NCBI GenBank assembly: GCA_000787465.1
Contig: JSYX01000080.1
Span: 1 to 33,284 of the forward strand
Origin: Thermomucor indicae-seudaticae
Lineage: Eukaryota; Mucoromycota; Mucoromycetes; Mucorales; Lichtheimiaceae
Reading direction: 5' to 3'
Length of the DNA: 33,284 nucleotides
The position numbers and the translations under genes were made by a program. The notes beneath the pieces are model-generated. The model did no database searches. It was not told the origin of the DNA and saw only the letters and a program-made list of their open reading frames with translations. Of this stretch, positions 1-10,290 are shown in pieces. Each line of letters starts with the position of its first letter. Within the stretch, counting starts at the first letter, position 1.

Positions 1-39
1 TATCTTATGCGACTAAACTCCTTCCTTTCTCAACTATAG

Positions 40-213
40 ACACCAGAACTGGAAGAACTGTCCGGGTATTCGTCGGGGGAACTTCAGGGCCTTGTGCGAA
101 GCTTGGCAAGCTTCGCGAAAAAGCCACGCTGCTTCCCCCGCCTGTATGCGAAGTGGGCGGATCCCTCCAAGAACAAAGTCAGCGTCGTGGCCTGCCAGCT
201 GCTGGGTGCCTAA
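40..213 (+). CDS. Cyclin-like protein, 3'-terminal exon (partial)
   Basis: The window opens inside an intron: a branch-like GACTAAAC at 11-18 and an acceptor AG at 38-39. The exon then runs in one open frame for 57 codons to TAA at 211-213. The peptide begins TPELEELSGYSSGELQGLV and continues with a basic, aromatic stretch containing PRLYAKWADPSKNK. This resembles the end of the C-terminal cyclin fold of mitotic (B-type) cyclins, where a 'xxSGYxxxxLxxLVxxL' helix is followed by a basic tail. The assignment rests on this pattern alone, because the cyclin box lies outside the window. The phase of the upstream junction is unknown. If correct, the protein would activate a cyclin-dependent kinase in the nucleus. 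Confidence 0.5.
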   Translation, partial: TPELEELSGYSSGELQGLVRSLASFAKKPRCFPRLYAKWADPSKNKVSVVACQLLGA

Positions 214-803
214 GTCAAGGCAATAGGGTGCCCAGCGGCTGAGCTTTCTTGACAGTAAGTATATCCTTTTGAAGAGAAGAAATGTATATCACAGTGTTAA
301 CATTTTGATGTCGATAGCCATTGCCGCGGCGCGGGGGACCGCCCTGCAATGCACAGGTCGGGGGATGGCCCCATCCGGACCGTAACCCCTCCTCCAGCGT
401 GGATTTCTGCCATCAAGACTGGTGACGACGCAAGGCTCAAGCAAGGAAGGCTCGGGTGAAAGGTAACAAGGTCGCGACTCAAGCAAGAGAGTCCCAGCCG
501 TAGCGTTTTATATATTCATCTCAAGGCAAGCAGCTACGGTGAGCGGCAATGGGGTTACGCCAAGAGGTCCGGATGGGTTATCCTCAGGGAAATCAAGTCC
601 TCGCAAGAACCATGGTTACAAATTGACAAGCCAAACAACACGATTCGGCAGTGGCAAATTATTCTTAGAGCAAATGAAGATCAGGTATGCTGCTGGGTCA
701 AGAAATCCCTCAAAACGGTGTATTCCATGGTTCTTACAGAGGTTCCGCTGCATTAAGTCTCTTTAGCAGCATTGTCTTGATCGAAGATCATTGACTGTGA
801 GAC
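214..803. other. Unresolved stretch after the cyclin exon
   Basis: No gene can be defined here. A coding-like stretch is open on the + strand at about 460-684, including codons for RSGWVILREIKSSQEPWLQI. It ends at a possible donor (gtatgc, 685). A second coding-like stretch in another frame covers about 685-790 (QEIPQNGVFHGSYRGSAALS). I could not join either to the exon chain that begins near 804. They may be upstream exons of that gene or remains of one. Confidence 0.3.
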
Positions 804-2031
804 GTGTTTGATATCTGGAGTCACTTCGCAATCGAACGGTGGCAAATCGAAAACAAACAAACACATGTCTCCTTCGTGATCACGCTCAAGACACTACAGA
901 CGGTTGCTGGTGAAATGACCCTATGGTTGGCATCGAACGTATCTTCTCTGTACGGTTTTGAAGCCGAACATTTCACCGGCAAGCCTGTCCAGGATTCTAC
1001 ACTTGTTTCCTGGAACAACGACAGTTCAGGATGCTTGGTTTACTTGGCAAACTTTGAGGAAGCGAATGGACGAACGCACGAACCACTTGACCAAGTAACC
1101 AACTTGAAGCTGATTTGACATTGGATTGTCAAGACGGCGTATGTCACATCTTGGTGTCCGGGCCCTTTTCGCCTCGGATCATTCATTGTGTCTCTCTCCC
1201 TTCTGGGCGCATCGTCTTTTGTGAAAAGCAATCCGATGTTCGGAACTGTGGCATCCCTTGGCAATTGGATCGAGTGTTCCCTGATCGATCCTGGTATGCA
1301 GTCGCGTACGATCAAGAGTCAGTCGATGAGGACGTGTTACCAATGGCTATGTGGGTCACTATGGCATCGAAACTGTTTTTATTGGTTTTCTCGTATATCA
1401 AAGCATTCTGGAGCAGAAGAGGTACGTGTTACTGCAGATTATTATCACCTGAGATCAAGACACTTATTGAATTATTCAGATATATCCACTCTTTGGCTCC
1501 ATAGGCTTGTCCTGCTGGTATCGATTTACGCTGGTGCGGCAAGTCTGACGTCTTTTTCTGAGGATCGAAACCAAAGCTCAGCAAGAAGATGGTATCGCTC
1601 GCGTTTCCTTCTAGTCGCGAACGAATCTGTCGCCGCGGCTACATACCAGGCTACAGCGATAGAAGGTACGGTACACTACTTGAATATTACATGTCCTGCC
1701 CTGACACTAGACTTTATGGATCGCAGGATCAACTTTTTTGGTCCATTTCTGCCTTTTTGTCCACGCTCTACTTATCAAGACTTTACCGCGAGCGGTTACT
1801 GGTTCTGCGTACCGAAGTTGGTGAACTTTACGTTATTCCCGTCTCATGGATCAAGATACTCTGGCAGCAACGAAGAGTGTACGTAGTTCTGGCCATACTT
1901 TCTTGATCACGTTCTAACTGCTTTTACTAAGTCCCGACTGCTCATATCCCCGCGATGGATGCCGAGAGTTTGATCCCTGCGGATCGGCTTTCAGCGTCCA
2001 TTGCGCCATGATCTCTTTGGATACGGCGTGA
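804..2031 (+). CDS. Putative multi-pass membrane protein, multi-exon, 5' end unresolved
   Basis: I do not recognise this protein. The case for a gene is that six segments join without a frame conflict: 804-1094, 1134-1293, 1331-1421, 1505-1670, 1727-1878 and 1932-2031 (TGA at 2029-2031). The introns are 39, 37, 83, 56 and 53 nt, each GT-AG; the first two are near the lower size limit. The joined product is about 319 residues from the left edge of the first segment. It has four hydrophobic segments near RLGSFIVSLSLLGASSFV, GIETVFIGFLVYQSIL, RLVLLVSIYAGAASL and DQLFWSISAFLSTLYL, and ends in a Cys-rich tail. The first segment has no convincing ATG, so the true start lies upstream or in an unassigned exon. 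An alternative final frame ends near 2041. It could also be a degenerating gene. Confidence 0.3.
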
Positions 2032-2617
2032 ACCTTGGATAAATTTACCTGCAACACATGGAATAAGTGCTCGCGATCTACGTGTAAGTAGTGTTAATCC
2101 AAATTTCTCTGAGTACCATATGCTAAGTCAATCAACCACGGTCACGCCCTGGACAATAGCCATAACGGTTGTTTTCTATTGGACAGACTGATCGCTTTAA
2201 GCCACGTTTACTGGACGTAAGTCAATCAGACATCTCACAGAGTTTTAATGGAATTAGCGACGTATTTATTCGTAGCGTGGGCAGGATATGCGTGCAACAC
2301 ATATGGCATGCTCAAGTCATCGTTCGCGTGTAGTGATTGCTACTGTGGTTTTCTTAACATTCGGGTATATCGCCTATTGGCGCCTTGCCTGTCTCAAAAT
2401 AACAGACGACGTGTCAGAGGTCTCATACTTTGGATTAATAAGTTTGACAACCCATAAAAATAAAAAGCCTGGCGCTCAGAGGGAATGTCTAGAGCATCGG
2501 AAGATAGTCTAAAGGAAAAGGGAACGGGCAACGTCTTTGCCGCTGTTGTTGTAGCGGGGATCATGATTTGGTAGCGCGTTTCACTCTTTTTTTCTTGCTT
2601 TACAGTCCAAGTACAGA
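2032..2617. other. Gap before Duo1; short hydrophobic reading frame
   Basis: A plausible acceptor near 2275 (ttcgtag) precedes an open frame to TAA at 2510-2512. It encodes one hydrophobic helix (VVIATVVFLTFGYIAYWRL) and a basic tail. A good donor lies near 2218 (gtaagt) and another near 2083 (gtaagt). These could be terminal exons of the preceding membrane-protein gene or a separate tiny gene; I cannot decide. The last about 100 bases hold the Duo1 5' flank, with a pyrimidine tract ending in ACAG at about 2601-2605 that may close a leader intron. Confidence 0.2.
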
Positions 2618-3430
2618 ATGGAATCCGATCAACAAAACGGTGTAGCCGAATCATCAAAGCAAGCCGCCACGACGCCACGCCATGCACCTCCACCACACCG
2701 GCAGAGTCTCCTGCTAGCATCCAATCGAAGAGCGACCATGTTTTTCCGGACCATGGATCACTCACAACCACCTGTCGATGACCCGAACCAAACACCCGAG
2801 GTCAATGCGCAGCGAAGGCGAGAGTACGACACAATCCGTCGCTTAAATGAAACCTTAGAGACAGTCATTCGAAATTTTAAACAGGCCAGCGAGAACATCA
2901 ACGCAAGTATTTCCTGTGGATCATTCCTTGCGGGGAAGAAGAAAGCACTCGCTCATTAGAAAACCTCTTGTACAGCAATTTTCGCGTACTGTTGACCAAA
3001 CAAATCAGTTGCTTGATCTCTGGACAGACATCCTGTCACGCGCGGGACGGACGAAACGGCTCTTGGAGAACCCAGACTGGCATGGTCCTAACTATACGGT
3101 ACGTGTGCCCTACGCTTTTTTCTTCCGGTATGCTCGAGTGGAGCACTCATTCCTTTCGTAGCCGCCGCTACCGCCACCAGCACCGCCTCGAGCAGCAGAT
3201 ACCCAAGGTATATGCTTTGTATGCACCAAAAAGGTGGAGGACCTTTCTTTTCTCATCCAGAATATCGAGTTACAGAAAATCAACCTGAGGCTACCACTGC
3301 TCAGCCGACCGGAGCTGCAAGTACATCCCAAAGGGTCCCGTCCAGACGGCCGCGAGCAACGAGCAGTACAACTCGTCCGACAAAGATACCAAAACGCCCA
3401 GCCACCAGCCATACTAATCGCAAACCTTGA
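2618..3430 (+). CDS. DUO1: DASH complex subunit Duo1
   Basis: Duo1 is a subunit of the fungal DASH/Dam1 ring, which couples kinetochores to spindle microtubules in the nucleus. Four exons: 2618-2902, 2976-3098, 3162-3207 and 3261-3430, giving 207 residues, normal for the family. The Duo1 core is visible as a coiled helix, LNETLETVIRNFKQASENIN, followed across the first splice by TVDQTNQLLDLWTDILSRAG and by LLENPDWHG, matching the family pattern 'LLDxWxxILSQ...LLxxPxWxG'. A proline-rich linker (exon 3) and a basic Ser/Thr/Arg tail follow, suited to microtubule contact and phosphorylation. The first intron must use a GC donor (gcaagt at 2903), since only that junction keeps the conserved helix in frame. 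ATG 2618 is the first in-frame start. The last intron could be retained, giving a different tail. Confidence 0.82.
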
Positions 3431-3852
3431 AAAACTGGCTTTTCCCTACAAGTAGACGACGGAGACGAGCGCGGGTCGCTGGTCAGTGACGTCCGAGGCG
3501 CGAAAGTTACACTATTGAAAGGACTACAGCAAATAAAGATGAATGTGTACAGCTGTGCTATAAACTAGGGTGGATATCTTGGCATGCAAACGTTAACGGT
3601 GACGACGAGGAGAAGATGATGAAGCGACATTGGTAGTCGCCGTAGCCTGCGGTGACTCTGAGGCCAAGGGCAAACAATAGTCGAGCAGCGCTCGGGTATA
3701 AAGAGCAATTACGCCAGGGAAAAGGAGAGAGGCAATCACACGTTTTTCTCGATGAAGCGTTTTATTCAATATGGCCAAGGCGCATATTTAAAGGGTATGG
3801 TGACACGGCAGAATCAAGGCATTCCTCGTGATAATCGTTTCTCTTTTGCTGG
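3431..3852. other. Convergent intergenic gap
   Basis: This lies between the 3' ends of Duo1 (+) and the tetraspan gene (-). A minus-strand open frame at 3593-3778 has no recognisable motif and no ATG context I trust. It probably holds only 3' UTRs and polyadenylation signals. Confidence 0.5.
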
Positions 3853-5046
3853 TCAATTTCGATGATCGGGTAGCACGAAAACGGTTGGACAGTCCTTGGA
3901 AGTCTCTTTGAAATAAGGTGGAGGAGGAGACGAGGGCATTGAAATTCTGATGTCATTACTGGGCCGCGTCCTGCGCGCTTTGCGAAATGAAAATGTCTTG
4001 TTGTTTTTGCGGGATGGTTTCTGATTGTTTAGAACGATGATATTCGGTCGACCAGCACCAGCCATTCGTTGCATCGGTATCCCGGCAGGAGGAGGAGGAG
4101 GCGGAGGCGGGGCCATGTTCGGTGCGAACGGCATAGGTGGCGGCGCCTCCATGCCCATGAGCTGTGAAATAATGAATGCCTTTTTAATGCTATAAGATTG
4201 CAGGCAAAGAGCCCAATAAGTCTATTATAGAGAACGTTTGCACTGAATAAAAGGTTTGGCCTTTTTGCTTTTCACGACGAAGTCTTCCTTTTCGCTTACA
4301 TAGAATCCGATCATCATTAATGTTGCTAACAGACCAAACTTGAGCTCGTCCTCCCAGGTTCTATGGCAGTTGTAAAAGTCTTGATCCAGATTCACGATTG
4401 CATTTGTTGTCGCGTTGCTAAGTCCGCCTTCCAGTTCTGTCGACGTGGAATTGATACACCAGTTGATATAGTTGTCGTGATTCGTTATAAACAGGATCAC
4501 ATTGATAAAGCCATCGACAAGGACGATGAATACGGTCACAAAAATGGCCTGTGTGGCTGTTCGTACATAATCCCAGCCGTTCTATATATACAATCCATGT
4601 AGCGTCAATCCTCTCTCCTCGGGATGGGCAGCCTTTTATCTTTACCAAGTACAACGAAATCAGCGTAGCGATCGCTACCAGGGCCATTAACAAATTGGCT
4701 GTACCGAAAATAAGCAGTGGTGCTTGCGGCATGTACGAATAGAAAGCTAAATAAATAGTGTTATCAATAACCATGGACGTTTCCATAACATGCTGTGCAA
4801 CGAACAAACTTACGGCTACTATTTTGAAACGATATAACCGCATAATACATTGATAACGCCTGCACGGTAAGCAAATTCAGCGTGTTTGTTATTTCCCATC
4901 GACAAAATGGATCATACCGCCCAAATGATACATGCTATTGCGCTTCCGACTCTCAAGTGAATACATCCACAGCACTTTCGAAGCGCCTGATTGCCTGTAT
5001 GGTTCACGCGTAGTTTCTGGTGCGGCCTCAACAGATAGTAATCCAT
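3853..5046 (-). CDS. Four-span membrane protein with polyproline C-terminal tail
   Basis: Five exons on the minus strand: 5046-4918, 4859-4814, 4746-4646, 4581-4300 and 4161-3853, giving 288 residues. All junctions are GT-AG and in phase, and together they assemble a sensible topology. A short cytosolic N-terminus carries a KCCGC cluster (24-28, possible palmitoylation). TM1 is about 34-55, TM2 about 68-92, TM3 about 104-124 and TM4 about 174-190. The TM1-TM2 loop has an NSS glycosylation sequon. The large TM3-TM4 loop (125-173) has Cys134 and Cys164, likely a disulfide, and sequons at 136 and 148. A cytosolic tail of about 95 residues starts with eight consecutive prolines and ends basic, with a second SPPPP run. 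The layout resembles fungal tetraspan proteins at the plasma membrane. The prolines could bind SH3, WW or profilin domains; that is inference. No named family is claimed. Confidence 0.72.
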
Positions 5047-5206
5047 TATAGAGAGCTAAAAGAGAAGAGAAGACAACAAGGAAAGGAAGATAACGAAATC
5101 AAGTGTATATTGGAAGCAGCAACAAAACAGCCGTTGCACCAAATGAAGCGAAATGTTGGTCGTTTGTCCAAATTAGGAAGGCTTTCCCTTTTGGCCCGTT
5201 GCTGTC
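5047..5206. promoter_or_regulatory. Short divergent promoter between tetraspan and Nudix genes
   Basis: The two start codons (minus 5046, plus 5207) are only 160 bases apart, so this stretch must contain both 5' UTRs and promoters, or leaders that overlap. An open frame crosses it on the plus strand but is purine-biased and unlike any family. I see no clear TATA box. Confidence 0.45.
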
Positions 5207-5980
5207 ATGCTTGCCTTGGATACAAAGACGCTGCAGCTGTTCAGCCGACGGCTTCTCAACTGCCCAAAATACAAGTTTACGTACAAGCCAAACGTGCGCG
5301 AAGCCGCTGTGCTTATGCCTTTATGCAATGTGGACGGCAAGCCTAGTGTTCTGTTCACTGTCCGCAATCTGAACCTCAGAACTCATCGCGGCGAGATTAG
5401 GTACGTGCCTTGGCTCCTGCATCCCACACATCGCTGGACATTAGTATAGCTAATCACACATACCCTTTATTTCGGCTAGCTTCCCGGGTGGCAAAGCAGG
5501 TATAGAGTCCAGCAGCACGCTGCAAGCTCCCTCCTTCTTTTACTTAGAGAACACAGGATAGATCCCACCGACTTGTCCTTGGAGACAACCGCATTACGAG
5601 AGACCTTTGAAGAAGTAGGCATACCACCAGATGCAGTCGATATACTCGGGAGCTACTCGCCGCTACCCAACTATAACGGGTCTCTGCGCGTGCATCCTTT
5701 TGTGGGTTTCGTGCGGAAACCCGTCTTTCCAGATCAGTTAGCGTTCAATCCCGATGAAGTATCCAATGTCTTTACCTTGACGCTGGAGTATCTTGTTCGA
5801 CCCGATATCCGAGAAATCCGAGCGTTCCGAGGAACGTCGATACGATATCCGGTCTTCAAGGTACCGGATCACATTGAAGGAGAAGGAGAAATATGGGGGT
5901 TAACCTCTTTTATTTTGGATGGTAACGGGTCTTACTCGTGGAGTGAGCATCCTTCTTTTACTTATCGTCAACTGGTTTAG
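5207..5980 (+). CDS. Nudix hydrolase, CoA diphosphatase family (PCD1/NUDT7/NUDT8-like)
   Basis: Three exons: 5207-5400, 5480-5499 and 5550-5980 (TAG at the end), giving 214 residues. Members hydrolyse CoA or related nucleoside diphosphates to phosphopantetheine and 3',5'-ADP, usually in mitochondria or peroxisomes. The N-terminal part has the family strand VLFTVRNLNLRTHRGEIS. The next residues FPGGKA (66-71) and TALRETFEEVGI (85-96) form the Nudix signature, with the metal-binding REXXEE core intact (Arg88-Glu89, Glu92-Glu93). The family element SYSPLPNYNGSLRVHPFVGF follows. Exon 2 is only 20 nt and encodes the FPGGKA half of the catalytic loop. The third exon starts after the second AG of 'ttagag', the choice that keeps the frame. 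The first Met residues (Arg/Leu-rich) could be a mitochondrial signal. An N-terminal extension cannot be excluded. Confidence 0.85.
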
Positions 5981-6174
5981 GTATATTTCGCAAAATTATT
6001 CCCGAGCATTATCCCTGAAGGTTCTACATATTCCATGCTCTGCTTATAGACGTAGACATTCTACAAGGATAAAACTCCACACATGTTTGAGAACGAAACC
6101 TGCACAGAAAAAGCTACATGTAGACAACGTAAAAAGATTGTCACCGAGCTTGGGGTATTTAGATGTTATTTAAA

Positions 6175-9032
6175 TCAATTCCGTTTGCGAGATGAATATG
6201 GATCGGTCAGCACCCCAGGTCGAGCAGTTGGTAAAGAGAAACTTCGGACATGCCCTGAAAGAATCTTGCTTGTTGCGGACGCTGTCCGACTTGAGACTGA
6301 TTCACTGGACTGAGGCTGACTTGTCGCCGCCGACTTATCCGAATGTCCCTCTTCCTCCTCCTTCTCTTCGTCCTTACTATCATCATCACTCCATGTTCCG
6401 TTTTGATCCACAGAAACATCAGACTGCAGGGTACTCGGTCGGTTCAGGTCAATGCTCTTTCGAAACGGCCAGAAACCAACGCGTTGTTTGGTTGCGTCTT
6501 CGTTATGTTGATCTTCCCAACTCGTCACGCTGTTCGTATTGGCACTGTACCCACTTCCCAATCGCACCAGTGAGCTTGCGTTGCTCAAAATCGAGCTCGA
6601 TTGAGTACTGCTACTCGTGTTATAGGCAGTGCTGCCATTGCTGGCGCCGTTTCCGTTCGACCGTCCATAGGCAGGCGACGTATTCGAACGGAGCTTGGGC
6701 GGCTCCCGCAGAACACTCAGCTCATCAATGATTTTCTCATGCACCCAAGGACGCATCAAGAGATATTGTGTGATCAATTGCTGTTGTAGCTCGATTTCTC
6801 TGCTTTGATCTTCTGGTGCTATTCCGAACAACGCTGTATTGCTCATTCGGTTCCTGGAAGAACTGCTTCGGTGAAGAGCGCTAGTGATCGCAGTCGGACG
6901 GAACGAGTGTTTACGAGAAGCTTTCACGTACGATGCAGGTGGAAGTTGAGGATAAGGAGGCGACTTTTGAAAGTTTTGTATCATCCTTAGCACATCTTGC
7001 ACTCGTGGGTCGTCCTGCACGGTGCCCTTGACCGCTGCTGTCAAATAAGTCATATCGTGTATAAATACACCTAGAAACGGCACCACGGGTTTCCTCCATC
7101 GTCTCCTCGCTCCAAAACCAATGTGCTCCCGGTAGCGCCCATAGTTATCAGATTCGGACATGAGGTTGTTGAGAAGGTCCAGCCTTCCCATCCGCTTCTT
7201 CGGTATGCAATCCCAGGTTCGGCGTAATCGTTGTACCGGAGGCGTTCCGAGCGCCGATACGATCGCTTTCAACGTCTGGTAATTGTTTAATGCTAAGCAT
7301 TTGGTGGCAATTTTGATCCATCTGTTAATGAGCTCCGCACGTCGTGATGCTTCTTGTGGTAACAGTATCGAATGCTCTATCGCTCGCGTGATGTAGTTGA
7401 AGAAGTCCGTCGACGCAACTACCTTTGAATGTGGTCTTTTTGGCGAATGAGATAACAAGGCATCAGCAGGTATACTTCGGAAAATGGTGGATTCAATCAG
7501 GGTCAACTGGTACGCGACCAGATGCGGCGGGAACTGCATAACATCTGGCACAGTGGCGGCACTCATGTATAGAGTCCGAACCTTGTTGAGCGTCTCGCGA
7601 GTCTCTGCAATGGCTGCAGTCTGCTGCAATATCTTATCGCCAAGTTCACGGTCAAGATCCAGCACGGAGTTGCCACTATTATCTCGTGTGCCGGATGACA
7701 GTGCGAGAGCACGTTTCCTTGCCTTGCATTCTGAGAGGGAGGCCTCGAGCTCATCTAGCTGATTTTGAAGCCGTCGGTGTGTGGTCAGCAGAGGCGGAAC
7801 GGGAATATTGGGCACATAGTCGGAAGCGTGAGTAGACGTCGGGGGCGCTAAACTGTCGCCTGTGTTCGTTTGAGCTGGGACCAGCATCGACGCATCAACA
7901 ACCGATTCTGCAAAGACATCGACCGGCGAAGCCTCAGAAGATTCATAGGGTGTTGTTGCAAGTGACTGTGGACGGGTATCTATGGTAGGCTTATGCACCT
8001 GCGTGTCGGTCATGGTTTGCGGTCGTGAGGAGGCATCCGAAAAGTTTGGATCTTTCCTATGCGGTGTTACTGTGGCATCTGTCACACAACATCAAGAAGT
8101 TAAACACATACTGGCCATCTGGATTACGGAAGAAAAGAAAAAAGGTGCCATTGGACCCTACCATGATGGTTGTCAAAATCAATCACTTCGTCATCATCGT
8201 CGTCATCATCCTCGTCATCTTCTTCGTCGTCGTCATCATCATAGTCGTCTTCTATGTCTGCCACTCGACCCGTGTCTTCGCCCTCTGATTGTTCATGATC
8301 ACTCGCCGGTTCCGCAAAGCTTACGGAGTTTCCTCTCCCTCGATTGTTTCGCTTCATGAAAGTCGATCTCGGAACAGAGGGCTGTGGTGTGGGCTTCATG
8401 ACAGATACAGGACAAGAACCTGTAGCAGGTGCCGCTCCAGGTAGTCGATTTGGTTTGGGTGGTACAGATGGTTTGCTCATTCTAGCTGGTTTCGGTGGAA
8501 GAGGTGGTGGTGTGCGTGACCGGGTGCTACTTCGATCGCTTCTGAGACTATGGCTATCTTCCTCTGGCGTCGCTCGTCCTTCTTGGATGGATACTGAAGT
8601 GTGTGGTCGACCAGGTTCTAACGATCCATGATGATCTCGCGGTCCGTGGCGTATTTTAGAAGGTGGAGCCGGACATCTTTGGATGGCGATTTGTTCTAAA
8701 TGAGAAAGACTGGAGCGAATGATAGCCAACGACGCTTCATATTGTACAGGCTTGGACACGACAGCTGCAAGACAAGAATGTGAGTGATCCTATTTTCCTG
8801 GCACCCTTGCTTCCCGGAGAATATCTTACTGTGATGTACGAATTTCACTCCATGAAGTTGTTGGGTTGAAAGCTCAACTGCTGATAGAAACCGGGCATAA
8901 GCATCCTGCAAACCGTATATCGGGATTAGGTCTCTTTGTCATGCGAATCAAGCTATGGTGCCTCGTCACCTTGATATGTCCTTCGTCAAGAAGTTGTGCA
9001 GCTTCAGTGTATACATGTTGTGGAGTCTCCAT
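6175..9032 (-). CDS. Ras-family guanine nucleotide exchange factor with N-terminal MIT/TPR-like module
   Basis: Four exons on the minus strand: 9032-8970, 8905-8830, 8764-8162 and 8078-6175, giving 881 residues. Residues about 1-75 form a helical hairpin (AAQLLDEGHIKDAYARFLSA and onward) that looks like an MIT, USP8-dimerisation or TPR-type repeat. A Ser/Pro linker follows with PPPLPPKPAR and PSVPPKPNR SH3-ligand motifs. Then comes an almost pure Asp/Glu run of about 30 residues, a coiled coil (about 345-375), and a catalytic CDC25/RasGEF domain at about 430-625. That domain is recognised by QLTLIESTIFRSIPADALL, FNYITRAIEHSILL, INRWIKIATKCLALNNYQTL, ALGTPPVQRLRRTW and PVVPFLGVFIHDMTYL. No RasGEF_N domain was seen. 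The tail is Ser-rich with an acidic patch. It should catalyse GDP release from a Ras/Rap/Ral GTPase at a membrane. A Ral GTPase gene lies about 4 kb away; that pairing is speculative. Confidence 0.82.
8187..8251 (-). repeat. Asp/Glu triplet-repeat tract inside the RasGEF gene
   Basis: Near-perfect GAT/GAC triplets (ATC/GTC on the plus strand) with a few GAG/GAA encode the acidic run. Such tracts are prone to length change, so this part of the protein may vary between strains. Confidence 0.8.
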
Positions 9033-9492
9033 TGAAACAAACGTATTCCCATGGGCTATTTTTAGGAGAAAATGTGTATATACAGTGCAGGGTGAACTTG
9101 TAGATCTACTGGTCTCCTTGCTTTGGTATATCGGGAAATGCAGAAGGAAAAGGTGTCGTATGAACAAGAAGAATATACAGAGAAAAGTTAGTGACCAGCA
9201 ACTGCCAAAGTGAGGAGAATGGCTTGGGCGAATTTGGTCTGATTGTTCAGTTGGGCTGTTGAATGCCGCCGGTTCTCCTATCGCAGATGGAGGGATAACT
9301 GCTTTGGTCGTTTTCTTTTACGGGATCGGTCGACAAAAGTAATGTTTGATCGTACTAGATGAACCGTTACACCACTCTTCAGTGGAGAAAAGCTGTATTG
9401 TGACTATATCGTTAATGCCGATAGCGGAAGTAGCAGGTTGCCCATGAACAAGACAGCTGCTGTAAAAAGAAGGTGTGAAGAAGCCCCATGAG
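9033..9492. other. 5' flank of the RasGEF gene; no gene defined
   Basis: This region contains the RasGEF promoter and then mixed open frames on both strands without motifs. A short plus-strand frame at about 9380-9486 (SGEKLYCDYIVNADSGSS) is coding-like but isolated. It may belong to the decayed frame to its right. Confidence 0.35.
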
Positions 9493-10290
9493 CATTCTGG
9501 TTCTTCAAATTCGCGTGACGCGACTCTGCCATTTCGGGAATTCTTCATCTTCAAAAGGGTGCCACTTTACGATTGGTCTGAATATCTTCTCCAGAATGAA
9601 AGGATATGGTTGGCAGCAAGCGACTTCGACCTGTAGCTTAGATTGCTGCAATATTATCATACGTATGAGAAACATATCGGTCATACTTTGTCACCATGGA
9701 AGAACCAAGTGTACAACGCACCCATAGTGGTCAACAGGGCGACCCCAGGAGTACATCTGTTCGGCTTTCGTACGACCCTTGATGCAATGCCGGAAAGGTA
9801 GACGATATTAAAGATCGTCAGGCAAAATCAAGCGTGGTTGGCCCCAATGAACTGGCAATTTTCCGCTTCTTGTTCAAAGAATGACTTGAAATACCGTGAA
9901 ACCGCGCTCAAACTTGAGCGCCTGCCACTTAAAAATGATTACAGTACAAACGCAACACATTGTCTGCGTCCGAACTTCCGAGCAAGTGCGACAGCGATCC
10001 TCATCAGCTGCAAAGTAGATGATGGTCATTACAGTATGCTACGCAGTATCCATTGATATTTCCGCACAGACAGAGATACTTTCCCAGAAATATCTCGCCA
10101 GAGATATATTACATTCCCTGTTGGAAGAAGAAGACGGTTATAGTATGTACGCAAGTAACATTTCATGCCCATCTTCGGACCGCGTCGCCGATTGTTCAAC
10201 ATTGAGCCGGCCACATGGCGAACTCTTCATTGGCTTCCAAGTGACACCTTATCAGAAGTTCGATGAACCAATCATAGTCCACACGTAATC
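9493..10290 (+). pseudogene. Decayed reading frame, family unknown
   Basis: A single plus-strand frame reads as protein-like sequence for about 800 bases but is broken by TAG at 9634-9636, TAG at 9799-9801, TGA at 10054-10056 and further stops after 10120. The intact pieces have normal amino-acid composition, for example REFFIFKRVPLYDWSEYLL, APIVVNRATPGVHLFGFRTT and RRRLFNIEPATWRTLHWLP. I found no GT-AG pair that removes the first two TAG codons. I do not recognise the family. It could be an old gene copy or an old mobile-element ORF. Chance alone is a weaker explanation because several consecutive segments stay in the same frame. Confidence 0.35.

Noticed and set aside
5020..5346. Plus-strand ORF of 108 codons over the Nudix start
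   Set aside because: It is a shadow in another frame, crosses the divergent promoter and has no domain.
8025..8359. Plus-strand hydrophobic or His-rich ORFs around 8.0-8.4 kb
   Set aside because: They are antisense to the Asp/Glu repeat of the RasGEF gene and arise from its triplet bias.
9634..9801. TAG recoded as an amino acid
   Set aside because: Confident genes here use TAG as a normal final stop (for example the Nudix gene at 5978-5980), and no intact gene contains an internal TAG. Decay is simpler.
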